DNA from: Symsagittifera roscoffensis
Lineage: Eukaryota; Xenacoelomorpha; Acoela; Convolutidae
Direction of reading: 5' to 3'
Length of the DNA stretch: 64,000 nucleotides
NCBI RefSeq assembly: GCF_963678635.1
Contig: NC_087062.1
Location: 88,203,845 to 88,267,844, forward strand
Shown here piece after piece: positions 12,075 to 24,025 of this stretch. The position numbers and the translations under genes are program-made. Under the pieces are notes generated by a model. It had not been told where the DNA came from. It saw nothing but the letters and a program-made list of their open reading frames with translations, and did not search any database. Each line of letters begins with the position of its first letter. Position 1 is the first letter of the stretch.

Positions 12075-12227
12075 TTCTTGCTGAAAAAAAACAACATCCC
12101 CTAAAATTTGACTTCACTTCTTTCCTTGATATTCTATTTAAATTGCCTCAAAAAAGTAACTTAGTGGCTTTGAATCATTTCAAAAATGGGTTGAAACTCC
12201 AAATGATGCAAACTGTACGGTATTTCC

Positions 12228-12533
12228 GATAATTACGGTTAATTTACGTATGAAATGAAATGTTGTCAATCAACCAGCTACCCGAAACCGATCTACCTCA
12301 GAACCGAAAGGAAGGAGACAGAAATAGTAAACATATGAATTTTTATGCGTCGTTTGAACCTTTTCAAATGATGCAAACTGTTTTTGAACCCTTTTTAAAA
12401 GGTTCAAACCACGCATAAAAATTCATATTTTTACTATTTCTGTCTCCTTCCTTTCGGTTCTGAGGTAGATCGGTTTCGGGTAGCTGTTTGATTGACAACA
12501 TTTCATTTCATACGTAATTTAACCGTAATTATC
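12228..12533. repeat. Near-perfect 306-base palindrome (foldback element)
   Basis: Arms of about 145 bases pair almost completely. The outer ends are GATAATTACGGTTAA and TTAACCGTAATTATC; deeper landmarks are ACCGATCTACCTCAG against CTGAGGTAGATCGGT, and CATAAAAATTCATA against its complement. The spacer is under 20 bases. A single strand would form a long stable hairpin. It looks like a young foldback transposon. Confidence 0.85.
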
Positions 12534-12939
12534 TGAATGACAAGTCAACAAAGAATATCGAACGGACATAAATTTCGGTATTTAAAACCAGAATTCAATG
12601 TCATAAAATACGCAAAATAAAACATTAAAAAAATCAACTTTAAAACAGCGCTTGAGCAATTTGTGAACTTTGTTTCGATCTTTTAGTTTTTTGACTTTTT
12701 CACACACTGTTCTGCGTTCACCAGAAAAATCATTTTCACGACCTTGGTTTTTTCCTCGCTATGAATTCTAGCGAGAACACTTACGAAAAACATTTGAAAT
12801 AAATAGTTGAAATAAATAGTAAACTTGATAGCTGATGGCTTCGCCAAATTTAGTTTCAGTTTTTAGAAACTTTCCCGAGCGATGAGTTTTTTTTAAAATT
12901 CAATATGTTTCTTAGCTGAAAGTTTTTTGGCAGCTATTT

Positions 12940-15240
12940 TAATGACGGTGCCTTCAAGTAAAAGAAATTTTTTGATCACCTGAGTTGCTTTGTAAAATTT
13001 GTATCCTTCAAAACCAACATTTGAAATACTTCATGTTTTTCAAGCAAGCTATTCATATGATTTTGATGGCTTGAAATGCTTTTTTGCGACGAAACTAAGA
13101 AACATCTAGAGAGTCTCTTATGGCCTGAAAGGTTAACTAATAGTTCAAGTTTTTGAAGCGGGTCATTCAAACGATGAAACAATGAAGCGCAGGGGCGGAT
13201 TTAGGGGGGGGGGCGGACGCTTCGACTTCAGGCATTCGACCCCCTGCCGACCCAAAGGGTCTCATTTTGGTACTTTTTAAGAAACACATTTTTGGCCGAC
13301 TCACCTTAAGTTTTTCTAAAGGCGCCTTTGGCGCCAATATATACTAACTTTGAGGGGGAGCGAGCTCCAAAAAAACGCTCCCCCTCAAAGGGCTTTTTTT
13401 ACCTGTTTCCCAGAAATTTCGGCCAAAACATCGTCACTTTACTGCTACAGGAGACCTCAGAAAATCAATTTGACCAACCAAAAAAAGGTCAAAATTTTCG
13501 ATAAGTATTTGAAAATCCACCCCCGCCCTCGAGAAAATCCTAGATCCGCCCCTGATGAAGCGTATTATGTTATTTGATAGCTTGAATTGATAGGCTAAAG
13601 ATTTTTTTGATAGCTATCAACTGATGAATTTTGGAAATATTTCAAGTTGTTCTGATAGCTTGAATTGATTATCTCAATGAAGAATGCTTTAAATTAAGCT
13701 CATAAAATGATGACGACTTGAAGTAGAAAAAGTTAAAGGAAAAATTCGAAATACTTGAATTTTTTCATAGCTTCCAAAAATTAAACAGCAAGTAGAGCTT
13801 TATTTGAGCGATGATAAACTTTTAATTATAATTCTGACCTTTGAAACTGGGGAGGAACTTTGTATTCGGGTGTGTTTGTTTTTTTCTTTTTGTTTTCCAC
13901 GCAAAATCAGGTACCACTAATAATGATTGGACTGGGTGGACGGATATATCATATAAAAGCCCTTTCAGTCGTGATTCGAAGGATATAAAAAATTTTAAAA
14001 GTTTTTCCCGGTGTCGAGAAAATCGGTTTGAAATTTTTGACTTTTTGTCTTATTTCGAGCTAGCGAGTGAGCAGGCTTGCATTAGCTTATTTATGCTTAA
14101 TTTAAGTCTTGAAATTTTAGGTTTACTCAAAAGAAGTTAAATTTTGGAGTTTTTAGCTTCAGCTTAGGAATCAAATACTTCAAAAATTCAGGAACAATTT
14201 TTGTCTTCGCAAAAAATTTCCAATTTGCATATTCTACAATGATTGTTGAAAATAGCTATGTTCTTTTTTTTCGTTCAGATTCCATTATCACACCAAGCCG
14301 AAAAAAAAGACACTAATTGGAAAAATAATTTTGTTGTAATTTTTTAACACTGGTCGGAACTTTGTGCAACTTGCACAGTAATCCACTATCCTTGTTTCAT
14401 TGTTTATAATTTGAATCGATTTGCAAAAAGTTATTGTTTTAGGTAAGGTATTTAGCGAATAAACTTCAAAACATTTTGTTTCCTTTCGTAGGCTAATTGC
14501 GTTCCCAAACAATGAAGTTTTTTCAAGCAAGCTCATCAAGCGATAAAAGTTTCAATTCATTTTCTATTTTACATTCTCTATGGTTTGCAATTTAGCAACC
14601 GTTTTAAAGCAGGATAATAAAGCAATGAAACTTTTGAAATATTGTTTTTATAGCTTGAATCCATTAGTTAAAAGATAAGTTTTTTCCACTAAGCCATACA
14701 ACCGAAAAACGTTTCAGTTGGTTTTCAAATTCGAATTGATTCGCATAAAGTAGTTAACCCATGCAATCTCATCAAGTGATGACCCTTTGAATTATTTCCA
14801 TTAGTTTACAGCGCAAAACGTGACGCAAGAACATCAGTTTTTAGGCTAGCTCATCGAGCGACGAAACTTGAAAACTATTTCGAGTTATTCCATAGCACTA
14901 ATCGGTTCGAAATGAGTTGAAACGATGCATCTTGAACATTATTTCAAGTTAATACATAGTGCGACTCGATTCGCAAAGAGCTTAAATTATTCAAGCAAGC
15001 TCATCAAGCGATGAAATTTAAATATACTTCAAGTTACATTTTAACAAGAAACGGCACGCAAAAACAAAGTTTTCTATGCAACCTCATCAAGTGATGAAAC
15101 TTGAATAATTTGTTATTTCATAGCGCAAATTTCTAAACAAGCTCACCGAACGCAGAAACTTTACTTTATAGCGCGAATCGATCTCAAAAATTAAACTTTT
15201 GGTAAACAGCGATTAAACCTCAAAGTATTTTACACATGTT
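12940..15240. repeat. Degenerate tandem array with CATCAAGCGATGAAACTTGAA units
   Basis: Variants of AGCTCATCAAGCGATGAAAC followed by TTGAA, a TTTCAAGTTATTTCATAGC stretch and CGATTCGCAAA recur at roughly 80-150-base spacing, clearest near 14525, 14770, 14850, 14995 and 15085, and weaker toward 13035 and 13650. The units are strongly diverged and of unequal length, so this is an old satellite-like array. The hAT element at 13190-13554 has inserted into it. Confidence 0.55.
13190..13554. mobile_element. hAT-type non-autonomous element, second copy, with 8-bp duplication
   Basis: A 365-base relative of the element at 4490-4910 in the opposite orientation, with ends CAGGGGCGGATTTAG and CTAGATCCGCCCCTG. 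The direct repeat ATGAAGCG flanks it (13182-13189 and 13555-13562). It shares the interior GCGCCAATATATACTAAC landmark with the first copy. Non-coding. Confidence 0.88.
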
Positions 15241-15534
15241 ATTCGCTTAATATTTAGATAGAGTTTTTGACAATTTCTAATTATGCGAAATTATAAGAAC
15301 AGTCTTAATATCTGAATCTTTTACGCCAACAAAATCAAGGTTTATCATACTCAGGCTGATGCGTAATAAGATTGGAAAGTGTATTTTCCACGGAATCGAC
15401 TTCAATCAGACATCAAGAGGCCCAAAGAGTTTCAAGATTGCTAGTTTTCTAACACATCTGTAAACTGTCCATTTCAACTTTTTGAAAAAAAATTTCGGCA
15501 AAAATAAATCGAGGAAAAGACATAAAATCAAATA

Positions 15535-15960
15535 TCATGGTTTTCTCGATTTAGTTTTACTCTTTTTTGAGACTTCAGTCCATCCATCATCTTGCATGTC
15601 AATATTTGAACTATCGTTTGCTACTTTATCACCGTGTAGATTCAGTTCTTCCGCTTCTTCAACAGATGGCTCTTCGCCAATTTGCCAATTCTTCAAGTGA
15701 GTTGTAACCGAGCAATTGCAATCCATGTTGACATCTTCGTCATCATCTTCATCATCATCGTCACCTTGTTGGAGTCTGGATTCGGATTGAGTCACTGCAG
15801 CTACTGGTGCGTGACCAATCAGTTTGATCAGCTCTGACTTTCTGTTGGTGGTGTACAGCTCGTAGCATTTGCAAAGGAGAGTTCCAATTTCAATTTGACT
15901 GTTGTCGTCCAATTCTGTGTTGAATTCGTCCTGCATTAGATCTTCCAGCATCTCACTGAC
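15535..15960 (-). CDS. TSR2: TSR2 exon 2 (C-terminal half)
   Basis: The acceptor TTTTATAG precedes GTC AGT GAG ATG. The exon holds 141 codons and the stop at 15535. The GTC at 15960 continues the frame in phase 0, so the first methionine in this exon is internal. Confidence 0.88.
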   Translation of the reverse strand, partial: VSEMLEDLMQDEFNTELDDNSQIEIGTLLCKCYELYTTNRKSELIKLIGHAPVAAVTQSESRLQQGDDDDEDDDEDVNMDCNCSVTTHLKNWQIGEEPSVEEAEELNLHGDKVANDSSNIDMQDDGWTEVSKKSKTKSRKP

Positions 15961-18900
15961 CTATAAAAAGCCATTATTATTTTGAATATACTACTACTAC
16001 TAATGCGTTTATTGTCCATTTTCCCATTGTTTTCCCGGCGGGGTTGCACATTCGGAAAGTGCGTATGCAATGGTTCAGATGAGGATATTCTGAGTAGCAT
16101 TCAAGCTATTTAATGGAGGATAACACGTCTTTCCATGCTATTCGATAAAGGCAGTCTGTGGATTTCAGGCTCAAAGTATAAAAAAAACTGCTCTTATTTT
16201 CCGACGTTCTGAACTTTCCGACGTTCTGAATTTTCCGAAGCCCTGAATTTTCAGACGTTCTTCTAACTCCTGTGAAATAGTGTTTAGTAAGAAATAGTGT
16301 TATGAAATATTTTAAAAAACGGATATTTTCAAAACAAAAACGAAAAAAAATTAAACTTCCATAATTTTACAAACAAGATCGCATGTAAAGTATCTTTATG
16401 ATTTTGAGCTCACGATAGCAATACCTTTCGCATGATATTAATAAATTCCGACAAAAACTGCTAGTTATAAAGTCGAGATTCGTCTGGAAAAAAAACCACG
16501 CCGAGCGCAAGTAAACCGTCACTTTCTTCGAAAATCGGAATAATAAGATAATAAAATACTGTCCCTCTTATGCACTTTCCAGAATATCTTGATGAGCGAA
16601 TATAGCATACTGAGTATGATGCAAACCATAGCTCAGATTGATTTTACACCGGTCAGTTAAAACTATCGACCAATTATATTTCAGTTCTCACAATGACATT
16701 CGGTAACATACATAGGGTAATAGCCCACATTTTTCTCCGAACCATCCTGAATAAATGAAACAAGACTGCTCGTATATCAGGGCAAAGCCAGGGAAATTCC
16801 GAATACTTTCAATGTATCGAATAGTTTTTGGGAAAAGATAATGAGAAACTATAAATTTTGGACAAAATCAAAGATCAAGTAAAAAAAAATTTGAGTTGGA
16901 GGAAATTCATATTACCGATTAACTAGCCTCCATAATTTAATTTGGATTTTGTTGTGCGGAATAATTCACCACGCATAAATAATTCGCGTTACGCTTTCAA
17001 TATTATGAATAATATCTTCAAAGCGCCCATAAATTAGTCTTGAGCATGGGCAAATTGGCAATTTTCAAACGCTCAGAACTTCGCAAAAAATAATCAGGCG
17101 GTGAAAAAGCCGAACATAGACAACTGGCAGTTGGAAAATAGTAATGAACGCAAAAACAAAAAAAAAACACTTAGTTGAAAAAATCTTTCGAATTTCAAAA
17201 AAAATAGATGCCCTTTAAGCTCTTTGAAGTTTTAAAACGATTTATGATTGGCACTTTTTTGATAACATTAACCCAACTTGAGAACACTGGATCAACAGGT
17301 AAAGTTTTTATTCCGCTGGAAATCTTAAATTAAATTCCACTATTGAAACTAGAAATCGTTCACGTTTTTTCGCGACATTTCCACGTTCGTTTTTGGAGAA
17401 TGCTATTTACGTCACTTTGTAGAAGTTAGAACATAGTTGAAAGATGCCCGAGGGAAAGAGCCTGGCCTGAGGGCCGAAGTGCCCGAGTGCGGCTCTTTTG
17501 CCCGAGGCCATCTTCAACTTTGCTCTAACTGTTGAAGAGTATGTTTTTGCTTTCTGAGTGAAAGATGCCAGAAAATTGTCAAGAAGCCCGAAAAATTTAG
17601 AAAGGGCCCGGAAAAGGGCGCGAAACTATGCAAATGACTTCTTCTTTCATTCATGCGTTCTAATATTTCATTTTTCATTCATGCCTTGTCGTGAAAGAAC
17701 ATGTGTGAAAGAGCAAAAACACACTTTTCTCAGCAAAAGAATTTCGATTGCACTCAAAAAGTGCATATATACCTAAGTGCATTCATAAATGCATCAATAT
17801 GTATGAATACACGTCTGTAGTTATTAGAGCATGTTCAGACTTTTTCCTGAAAAAAAAAATTTTAAAAAATCAGCAAGACATATAAGAGTCTTCACTAGTT
17901 CATTACTCTTAATCAGAGCTAGAAAATCTTTTTACATTTGATTTCAGAGAGTCGATTTCTTCAAACGGATATTTAAAAAAATTTGTTCAAACTTATTTCG
18001 ATCAGCAAAAATTGACTGAATTAAGACAAAATCACCCCAAGCATAAATATTCCGTTCTCTTCTAGAGTCGGAAGGACAAGACTGTTGGTATATCAAAAAC
18101 AGTAAGGTTCCGAATGCTCCGAATAGTCTGACTGTACATTAAGCCCAATTATAATTCTTTTTGGTTGAAAAATTGACAAAATAATCTCAAAACATTTTTT
18201 TTTCATTTTGTTCTTCGATTTATCCATCTTCCACAGGCTAAAGTTAATATTCAAAGAATGAAATTAGTGTATCGAATCCTTAAAGTGAGACCAAAACACC
18301 TGCCTTAATTCAATTTGAAACGCATTAAACCGCCGCTTAAGCGTGCTATGAGAACGCAATATATCGCGCGTTAATTATCCCAGATTAGCTATTTTCAAAC
18401 CCCTTTAACATAACTGATCACAAGTGAAAATTGTTTTTACTGTTTGAGCTTCGCACAAAAATATCTTTCAGATGATAAAAAAATTTCCGACGAAGACCCT
18501 TAGTTTAAAAATTGAAAATTGACTGAATAATGAGAACCAGCCCAGGCATAAATATTTGGTTTTTACGTCGAAAGTCGGAATAATAATTTTATCATTTTAA
18601 TTTCATTAAAATAACCTTATTATAATCTAAGCGCTATCTTAATTAAAACATCGACACATAATTGAAATTTCGATTCGACTAAGTTGATAGACCATAAAAA
18701 TACAAATTGAAAAAATTCTAAGTAACTATATTTTGTGCGTTTGTATGAAATGAATATTTTATAAAGAATTAACTTTCAGAATTAATACATGTTTGGTGAG
18801 GCCATTCTACCATAGATCATTTAGGAGAAAGCGATTAACAATTGATCCTTAAAATGAATCATTTTAAGCAAAATATATCACTCAAGTTTTTGATATAGGG

Positions 18901-21900
18901 TAATTTTTTTCGAAACATTCGAAAGCAAAAAAAAAGTTGCAGACATTTTAGGGGGCATTCGCAATTTGGAGAATGCTCCAGATTTAAATAAATTTCTTGC
19001 CATAATCTGTAGCGAAAATACATATGACTTGTCAGCGCAGCAGAGCTGTGTTATTCCAACAGGATTGAAATTTGTTCGAAAAATTAAACCCCGGCGCCCA
19101 TGAGAACAATCTCCCCCAAAATATACCAAGTGAACAATCTCCTTACTAAAGTTAATTGGTAAATTGAAGCAGTAAGGCCTGCATGTACTATGCTGAAATC
19201 GGATTGGCTGAAAAATGTTACTTTTGATCAAGTGAACGATCTCCTCCCTAACTTGATTTAGAGGGTAATTTGTTCACTTGATGAAATTAACAAAAACAAA
19301 TTTTGAGCCTTTTTCCGAAAAAAACTATACGACCTAAATACGCGCCTTTACTTAGTCCAATTACAATTATATTAATTAAGCGAAAAAAGCGTAAGCTACT
19401 GAAAACAAGTGGACACAAATGATAAAATACAAAAGTTTCTATTATAATTAAATATCAAATAATTGGCTTCTAGAACCAGGGTTGAGAAAATAGACAAGCA
19501 AATCAGACGATCCGGCAATTATCGACCAATTACATTTCAGTATTCTCACTATGGCATTCGGTAACACACAAACAAGCCCGAATAATTGAAACAAGACTAT
19601 ATATATATATCCGAAGCATTAGACTGCCGAGAAAAATTTTCAAGATCTTTATGCCCGAATATAATGGCTGACTGTAGACAATTTTTTAACCATTTTAAAC
19701 AGTCCACAACTAGTTTTCATTGAATCACCATTCGAAATAGAAAACAACTGTCAACTACCGCCTTGAATACTTTGCCAAAAAAACTTATTGCAGTAAGGAT
19801 GCAATTTTTCAGAAATATTTCGCACGAGGAATTATTTAAAACACAAATTCTCAATCTAATACTTTTCTAACTCAGCTTTTTTTCTATTGCTTTTTTCAGT
19901 CTAATGCTATTTTTTTAACTCCCAATCTAATGCTTTTTTCATTTGTTTTACTCCGCTCGAATCAAAATTCAGACCTCAGGTATGGTCAATTTTTTAAAAT
20001 AATTAATGAGCAATCCTCCCCTCTAACTATTCGTACGTAAATTGCAAATATAAATAACTCAATTTAAAAAACGGATTGTTTTTTACGTCTAATTTTTTTG
20101 CTTGAATTGAAATTTATACCGCAGGGGACAACAATTTGACAAAATTGGAAAATATTTAATAAGCAATCCTCCCCTCTAGCTAGTCGTAGGTATGTTGTAA
20201 ACAGCAACAGATGTATGCAAAAAATTAGCTGATCGCAAAACACAAATTAAGCTATCACCAGAACCGTTAACAATCTGCCATAAAACAAAGTGTGAGAAAT
20301 TTGAGGAGCAAATTGCAACAACAAGGCAACCAATTGAAGAAAATTATGCTCCTGTTACAAAACAAACTAACTAATTTCAAGTGATTTGAAACTTGATTTG
20401 AAGGCAATCTGAGCCAGCACAATTTGACAAAAAGAAATTAAAAAACAACGAACTGAGTAACTATTATCAAATAATATTGTAAGAAACTGAAACAAACAAA
20501 ATTTCGATGATCTGCGCGCAAAAACAGGAAAAATAGTTTTGTTTCTCTGTATGTAGTTGCGACTTTTTAACACAGACGACCAGACGCGAAAAAAAGCCGC
20601 GGCAAAACACAATTAGGCGAAAAGTAATATTACCTAGTACTGACAATTGATTGACACTTGGAACGAATTATCAACTAGTTTTCAAATGAGCGAAAACAAA
20701 ATAACAAAGTAAAAACCGTAAGCATATCCAACATATAGTCAGAAACGCGTTATCAACAACGAAACTGAAAAAAAAACGAATTGATTTTAAAAAAAGTAAA
20801 AACAAAAAATAAAACACTTTGGAGGTCTTTGAATTTCCAGAATCTAGTATCATTGAAACTTTTCTCTAGAAACTAAACAAATTTGAAAAAATCGGATCAA
20901 AGTAATTGCTTCACTCCGCTGAGAACTAAAAACGTAGCCAACAGACATTTGCAAAAGAGTCAATTAAACTAAGGAAATAGAAAAAAACTGAATTTCTTTT
21001 TGGAAAAAAAAATCAACTTTCGAACTTCAAGTAAAAGCTTAATGGCCTTTGAATTTCAAGAACACTTCTTTGATAAAATTACCTCACTTTGAGAAAACTG
21101 GATGTCAAAATCCACTTTCGAAACTAGAAAACGATCTTGATTTCTGCGCCATTTCTCTTTCGCAATTGGAGAGCGCAATTAACCTATTTTTTTTTTGCAA
21201 ACGAACTTGAATTGAACTCAAAAAGTAAATCCATACCTAAAAGCTTTCATAAATGCATTAATAGGTATTATGTTTTTCTGTAGTTATTAGAGCATTTTAA
21301 GACGCGTACCTAAAAAGCAAAAACAAAATCACCAAGAACTGTTTAAGAGTTTTCACTAGGTTCAACCAATCATTAGATTGATGAGGTTGATTAATCATTG
21401 CGAAACATTTCAAAAAACATCAATTAAAAATTTACATAGACGAGAAGCTGCGCTTTGCAAAAACTTGCGCGAAAAAGACCAAAAAGCAGCTCTATCAAGT
21501 GAAATAAAAAAAAGTAGAAATAAGCCTCGAATAAGCAAAAACTCGGCTACGTGTCGGATTCGAAACTGTAACCTATCAACTTTGAGTCTCACGCACTAAC
21601 CACTCAACTACGGATGCTTAAAATCAACTAGCCACCAATAACTCAGTTACATATGCTAATAAATTGTCAATTCGATGCAGCAAAAGTAGAACCAAATACA
21701 AAAAGACACATGTAACAAATTGGGAAGTATAAGAACAAATTATGTAAATTATGCATTTCAAAGAAAAATGCGAGATACTTTGAGTTGTAAAACTTCTGAA
21801 AAAGAGCTTTTTATCACTGTACTGCTGTTTGAAGCAAATAATTCTTCTTGGTTCATTCGATGACTTAAAATGCATCAGCTGAGTTAACTCTTCACTAATC

Positions 21901-23253
21901 AAACCACATACGATATTATACTGCTACCGCAGCCTACCGATTCAAAAGTGCCACCATATGTAGCCTTTATATTTGCGACTTAGGTTGGAAAAAAGGAAGC
22001 TCGTACTAATACACTTTGCTACGCAAGTGTAATGAAGCCAAAAACAATAATCAATTTTCATTTCGTAACAAAATACTTAGTTACCTGCAATACACTAAGA
22101 AAGCACACCATTGAATTATTTCAAGAAACACATGAATCCGAGAAACAAAAGAATATTAGCTAGGTTCGAAAAAAAATCAAAGTAGTTCGAATCAAATCAA
22201 AAAACAAAATACAGAATATGATCGATCTACAGTCTTTTAAGTATCGAAATAAAGCAAAACTATGATGAATTACATCTGTCTATTTCAAATTGAAAATCGT
22301 TCTCGAGGTTATGATCAATTTTTCAGGCTTGTGATACCACACCCTATCAATTAGAACGATTCTATAGAATTTCAAGCTTTGTTAAACCCCAGAATATCAA
22401 TAAGAACAGGTATCGGCCTTTGAAAGATATAGCGAAATATATATACAGGCGAAGCTGCGCTTCGCAAACACCAGCGAGAACGACAAAGAGCAGCTCTAGA
22501 GTTCTAAAAAGTGCAATAAGAAAAAGTAACAATAAGCCTCGAATTAGTTAAAAACTTGTCGACGTCTCGGATTCGAACGTACGACCTACAAATTATGCGT
22601 CTCACGCACTAACCACACAGCCACGAACGCTTAGTCCTTCATAAAAACTATCCACAAAAAAACCGAGAACATGCTATAAAATTTCTAATGCTACAGTTCG
22701 TGGTTATAGCAAAAGGCACAGAAGTGAACACTTTTAATGAACATTTTTATTTGCTAGTTTTTATTTGTAAGAAAAAAAGGCTCGTACTAAAACACTAGCT
22801 GTTCGCTAGCTTAAAAACACGAATTCCAAGACCTTGAGACTCACAACCAGAAGCTTTAGTGCGACTTTAATTAGCGAGCTAAGAATTAAATTGAGCTTTC
22901 ACAATGAACCAAAGTCAATTTCTTAGTTTTTTCAAGAACATTCAATTCACTCACAACTTCGCCAAAAAAATTAGCGTGGAATATACTTGAATCACAAAAA
23001 GTTTGACAATCACAGAAAACAATGTAACTTTATTCAAGTGAGATCAATTTTTTTGCTTACTTGCCTCGTAGTACTTGAGATCTTTGTTTTTGAAGAAACA
23101 GTCTGCAATTGCACCTGCCATCCATTCCCCCTTCTCTACACTATGAGCTCCTCCGAAACCATGCTGGATGGCAAGTTGTAGGGCAGTCCACCCTCGCAAC
23201 ACCACCCCCACACACTGCAAGAACTGTAGATTCTCCTCCTCTTCCACACTCAT
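15535..23253 (-). CDS. TSR2: Pre-rRNA-processing protein TSR2 (complete, two exons)
   Basis: TSR2 escorts the ribosomal protein eS26 from its importin to assembling 40S subunits. Joining 23253-23065 and 15960-15535 gives 204 residues, close to the roughly 190 of vertebrate TSR2. Exon 1 carries the WGG domain (GWTALQLAIQHGFGG, then EKGEWM). Exon 2 has the second conserved block (LEDLMQDEFNTELDDNSQ), an acidic run with seven or more D/E (DDDDEDDDED) and the typical basic C-terminus after DDGWTEV. The ATG at 23253 has an in-frame TAG 12 bases upstream. The junction that keeps frame and family spacing uses a GC donor (GAG then GCAAGTAAG) and the acceptor TTTTATAG. The intron contains several SINEs. 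Identification is firm; the junction is inferred. Confidence 0.9.
15990..16170 (-). mobile_element. Possible SINE/LINE 3' end with TAG-repeat tail
   Basis: Read on the minus strand, a GC-richer stretch with CAACCCCGCCGGGAAAACAA and GGACAATAAACGC ends in a short (TAG)n tail at about 16000. This layout is typical of LINE-mobilised elements. No head was identified. It lies just inside the TSR2 intron, 30 bases from the exon 2 acceptor. Confidence 0.35.
16436..19630. mobile_element. Nest of decayed hairpin/AATGTTCCGAC-family fragments
   Basis: Right-end fragments lie at about 16436-16560 (CGAAAATCGGAATAATAA) and 18340-18575. Left-end fragments (ACAAGACTGCTCGTATATC and similar) lie at about 16749, 18073 and 19589. 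All are diverged from the copies at 104-650 and 41464-42022 and truncated. Between them no gene is seen; this is TSR2 intron. Confidence 0.5.
21438..21613 (-). mobile_element. tRNA-headed SINE, family 1
   Basis: On the minus strand the head reads CCGTAGTTGAGTGGTTAGTG (A box) and later CAGTTTCGAATCCGAC (B box), spaced as in a tRNA. A shared body follows (CGAGGCTTATTTCTAC, GAGCTGCTTTTTGG), then the terminal hairpin TTGCAAAGCGCAGCTTCTCG. It is a SINE and not a tRNA: the acceptor stem does not pair and a 3' body follows. Confidence 0.7.
22446..22632 (-). mobile_element. tRNA-headed SINE, family 1, best-preserved copy
   Basis: Head GTGGCTGTGTGGTTAGTGCG and B box GTACGTTCGAATCCGAG. The body matches the copy at 21438-21613. 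It ends in the perfect hairpin GCGAAGC-GCA-GCTTCGC followed by CTGTATATATA. It lies in the TSR2 intron. Confidence 0.75.
23065..23253 (-). CDS. TSR2: TSR2 exon 1 (WGG domain)
   Basis: Sixty-three codons from the ATG at 23253 to GAG at 23065. The next bases on the minus strand are GCAAGTAAG. A GT donor five bases further on (GAGGCAA, then GTAAGC) would leave phase 1, which no nearby acceptor of exon 2 can complete. Confidence 0.85.
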
Positions 23254-23374
23254 TCCAACTACCTAGCCTAATCAGTCCCAAAAGGATCTCACAGCTGAAG
23301 TGACAACTAATTAATCTGAAAATGCAAAAAGAACTGAAAATGATTGGTCTAGCGGTGTAATATTTTCTTTGGAA

Positions 23375-23550
23375 ATTATGAGTGTTGATTTAAATTATCC
23401 TGACAAAAGAAATGAAACTTGAAAATTAAAACGCGTTTTCTTAATTTGGGTTGATTTTAGACAAAAAATGATGGAAACCAATCTGGTTTAAAATTTTCAC
23501 AGAACTGTCATTTATGGCTTTTTAGTCAATCAAAAACTACTCCAAAACTG
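23375..23550 (+). mobile_element. Diverged left arm of the mariner-type foldback element
   Basis: GAGTGTTGATTTAAATTATCC, then GACAAAAG and ACGCGTTTTCTTAATTTGGG follow, with substitutions, the left arm of the element at 58271-58993. Only one arm remains. Confidence 0.6.
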
Positions 23551-23612
23551 TTTGTTCCTTTACTAACAAAACTAAATCACTGCAAGACTCTTATGTATAC
23601 CAACAAAACATA

Positions 23613-23800
23613 CACTTCGCATACACCGGCAAAAATATGACTGATAACGCTACTGCAAAAAATTGAATGAGTAAAACTTTGATTCTATAAAGTTTCTTAA
23701 GTGGTTGCACTTCGCATACACCGGCAAAAACATGACCGATAACGCTACTGGGAAAAATTGAATGAGTAAAACTTTGAGTCTACAAAATTTCTTAAATGAC
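23613..23800. repeat. Two tandem 95-base units
   Basis: CACTTCGCATACACCGGC starts units at 23613 and 23708. The following TGA(C/T)TGATAACGCTACTG and GAATGAGTAAAACTTTGA are shared with a few substitutions. Confidence 0.75.
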
Positions 23801-23936
23801 GCACGAAAATTATGCGTCTACATAACTTCTAAGCGACGCAAGCCAATTATGACGCATTTGCAGTACCAATCAATTAAAAAAAAACTAACCAACTAACATG
23901 CCTCAATTTATAGAGCGGACGCATTTTAACTAGAAT

Positions 23937-24025
23937 ACAAAAAGTTCAATTAAAACCTCCGACCCTGCCCAGGTTCGAACCCCCTTATTTTGTTGCGGGT
24001 CTCCTTCCCTACCTCTACGCTACAG
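23937..24025 (-). mobile_element. tRNA-like SINE head
   Basis: On the minus strand, ATCTGTAGCGTAGAGGTAGG (A-box-like) is followed 40 bases on by GGGGGTTCGAACCTGGG (B box). The flanks do not form an acceptor stem, so this is a tRNA-derived repeat and not a tRNA gene. Confidence 0.5.
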
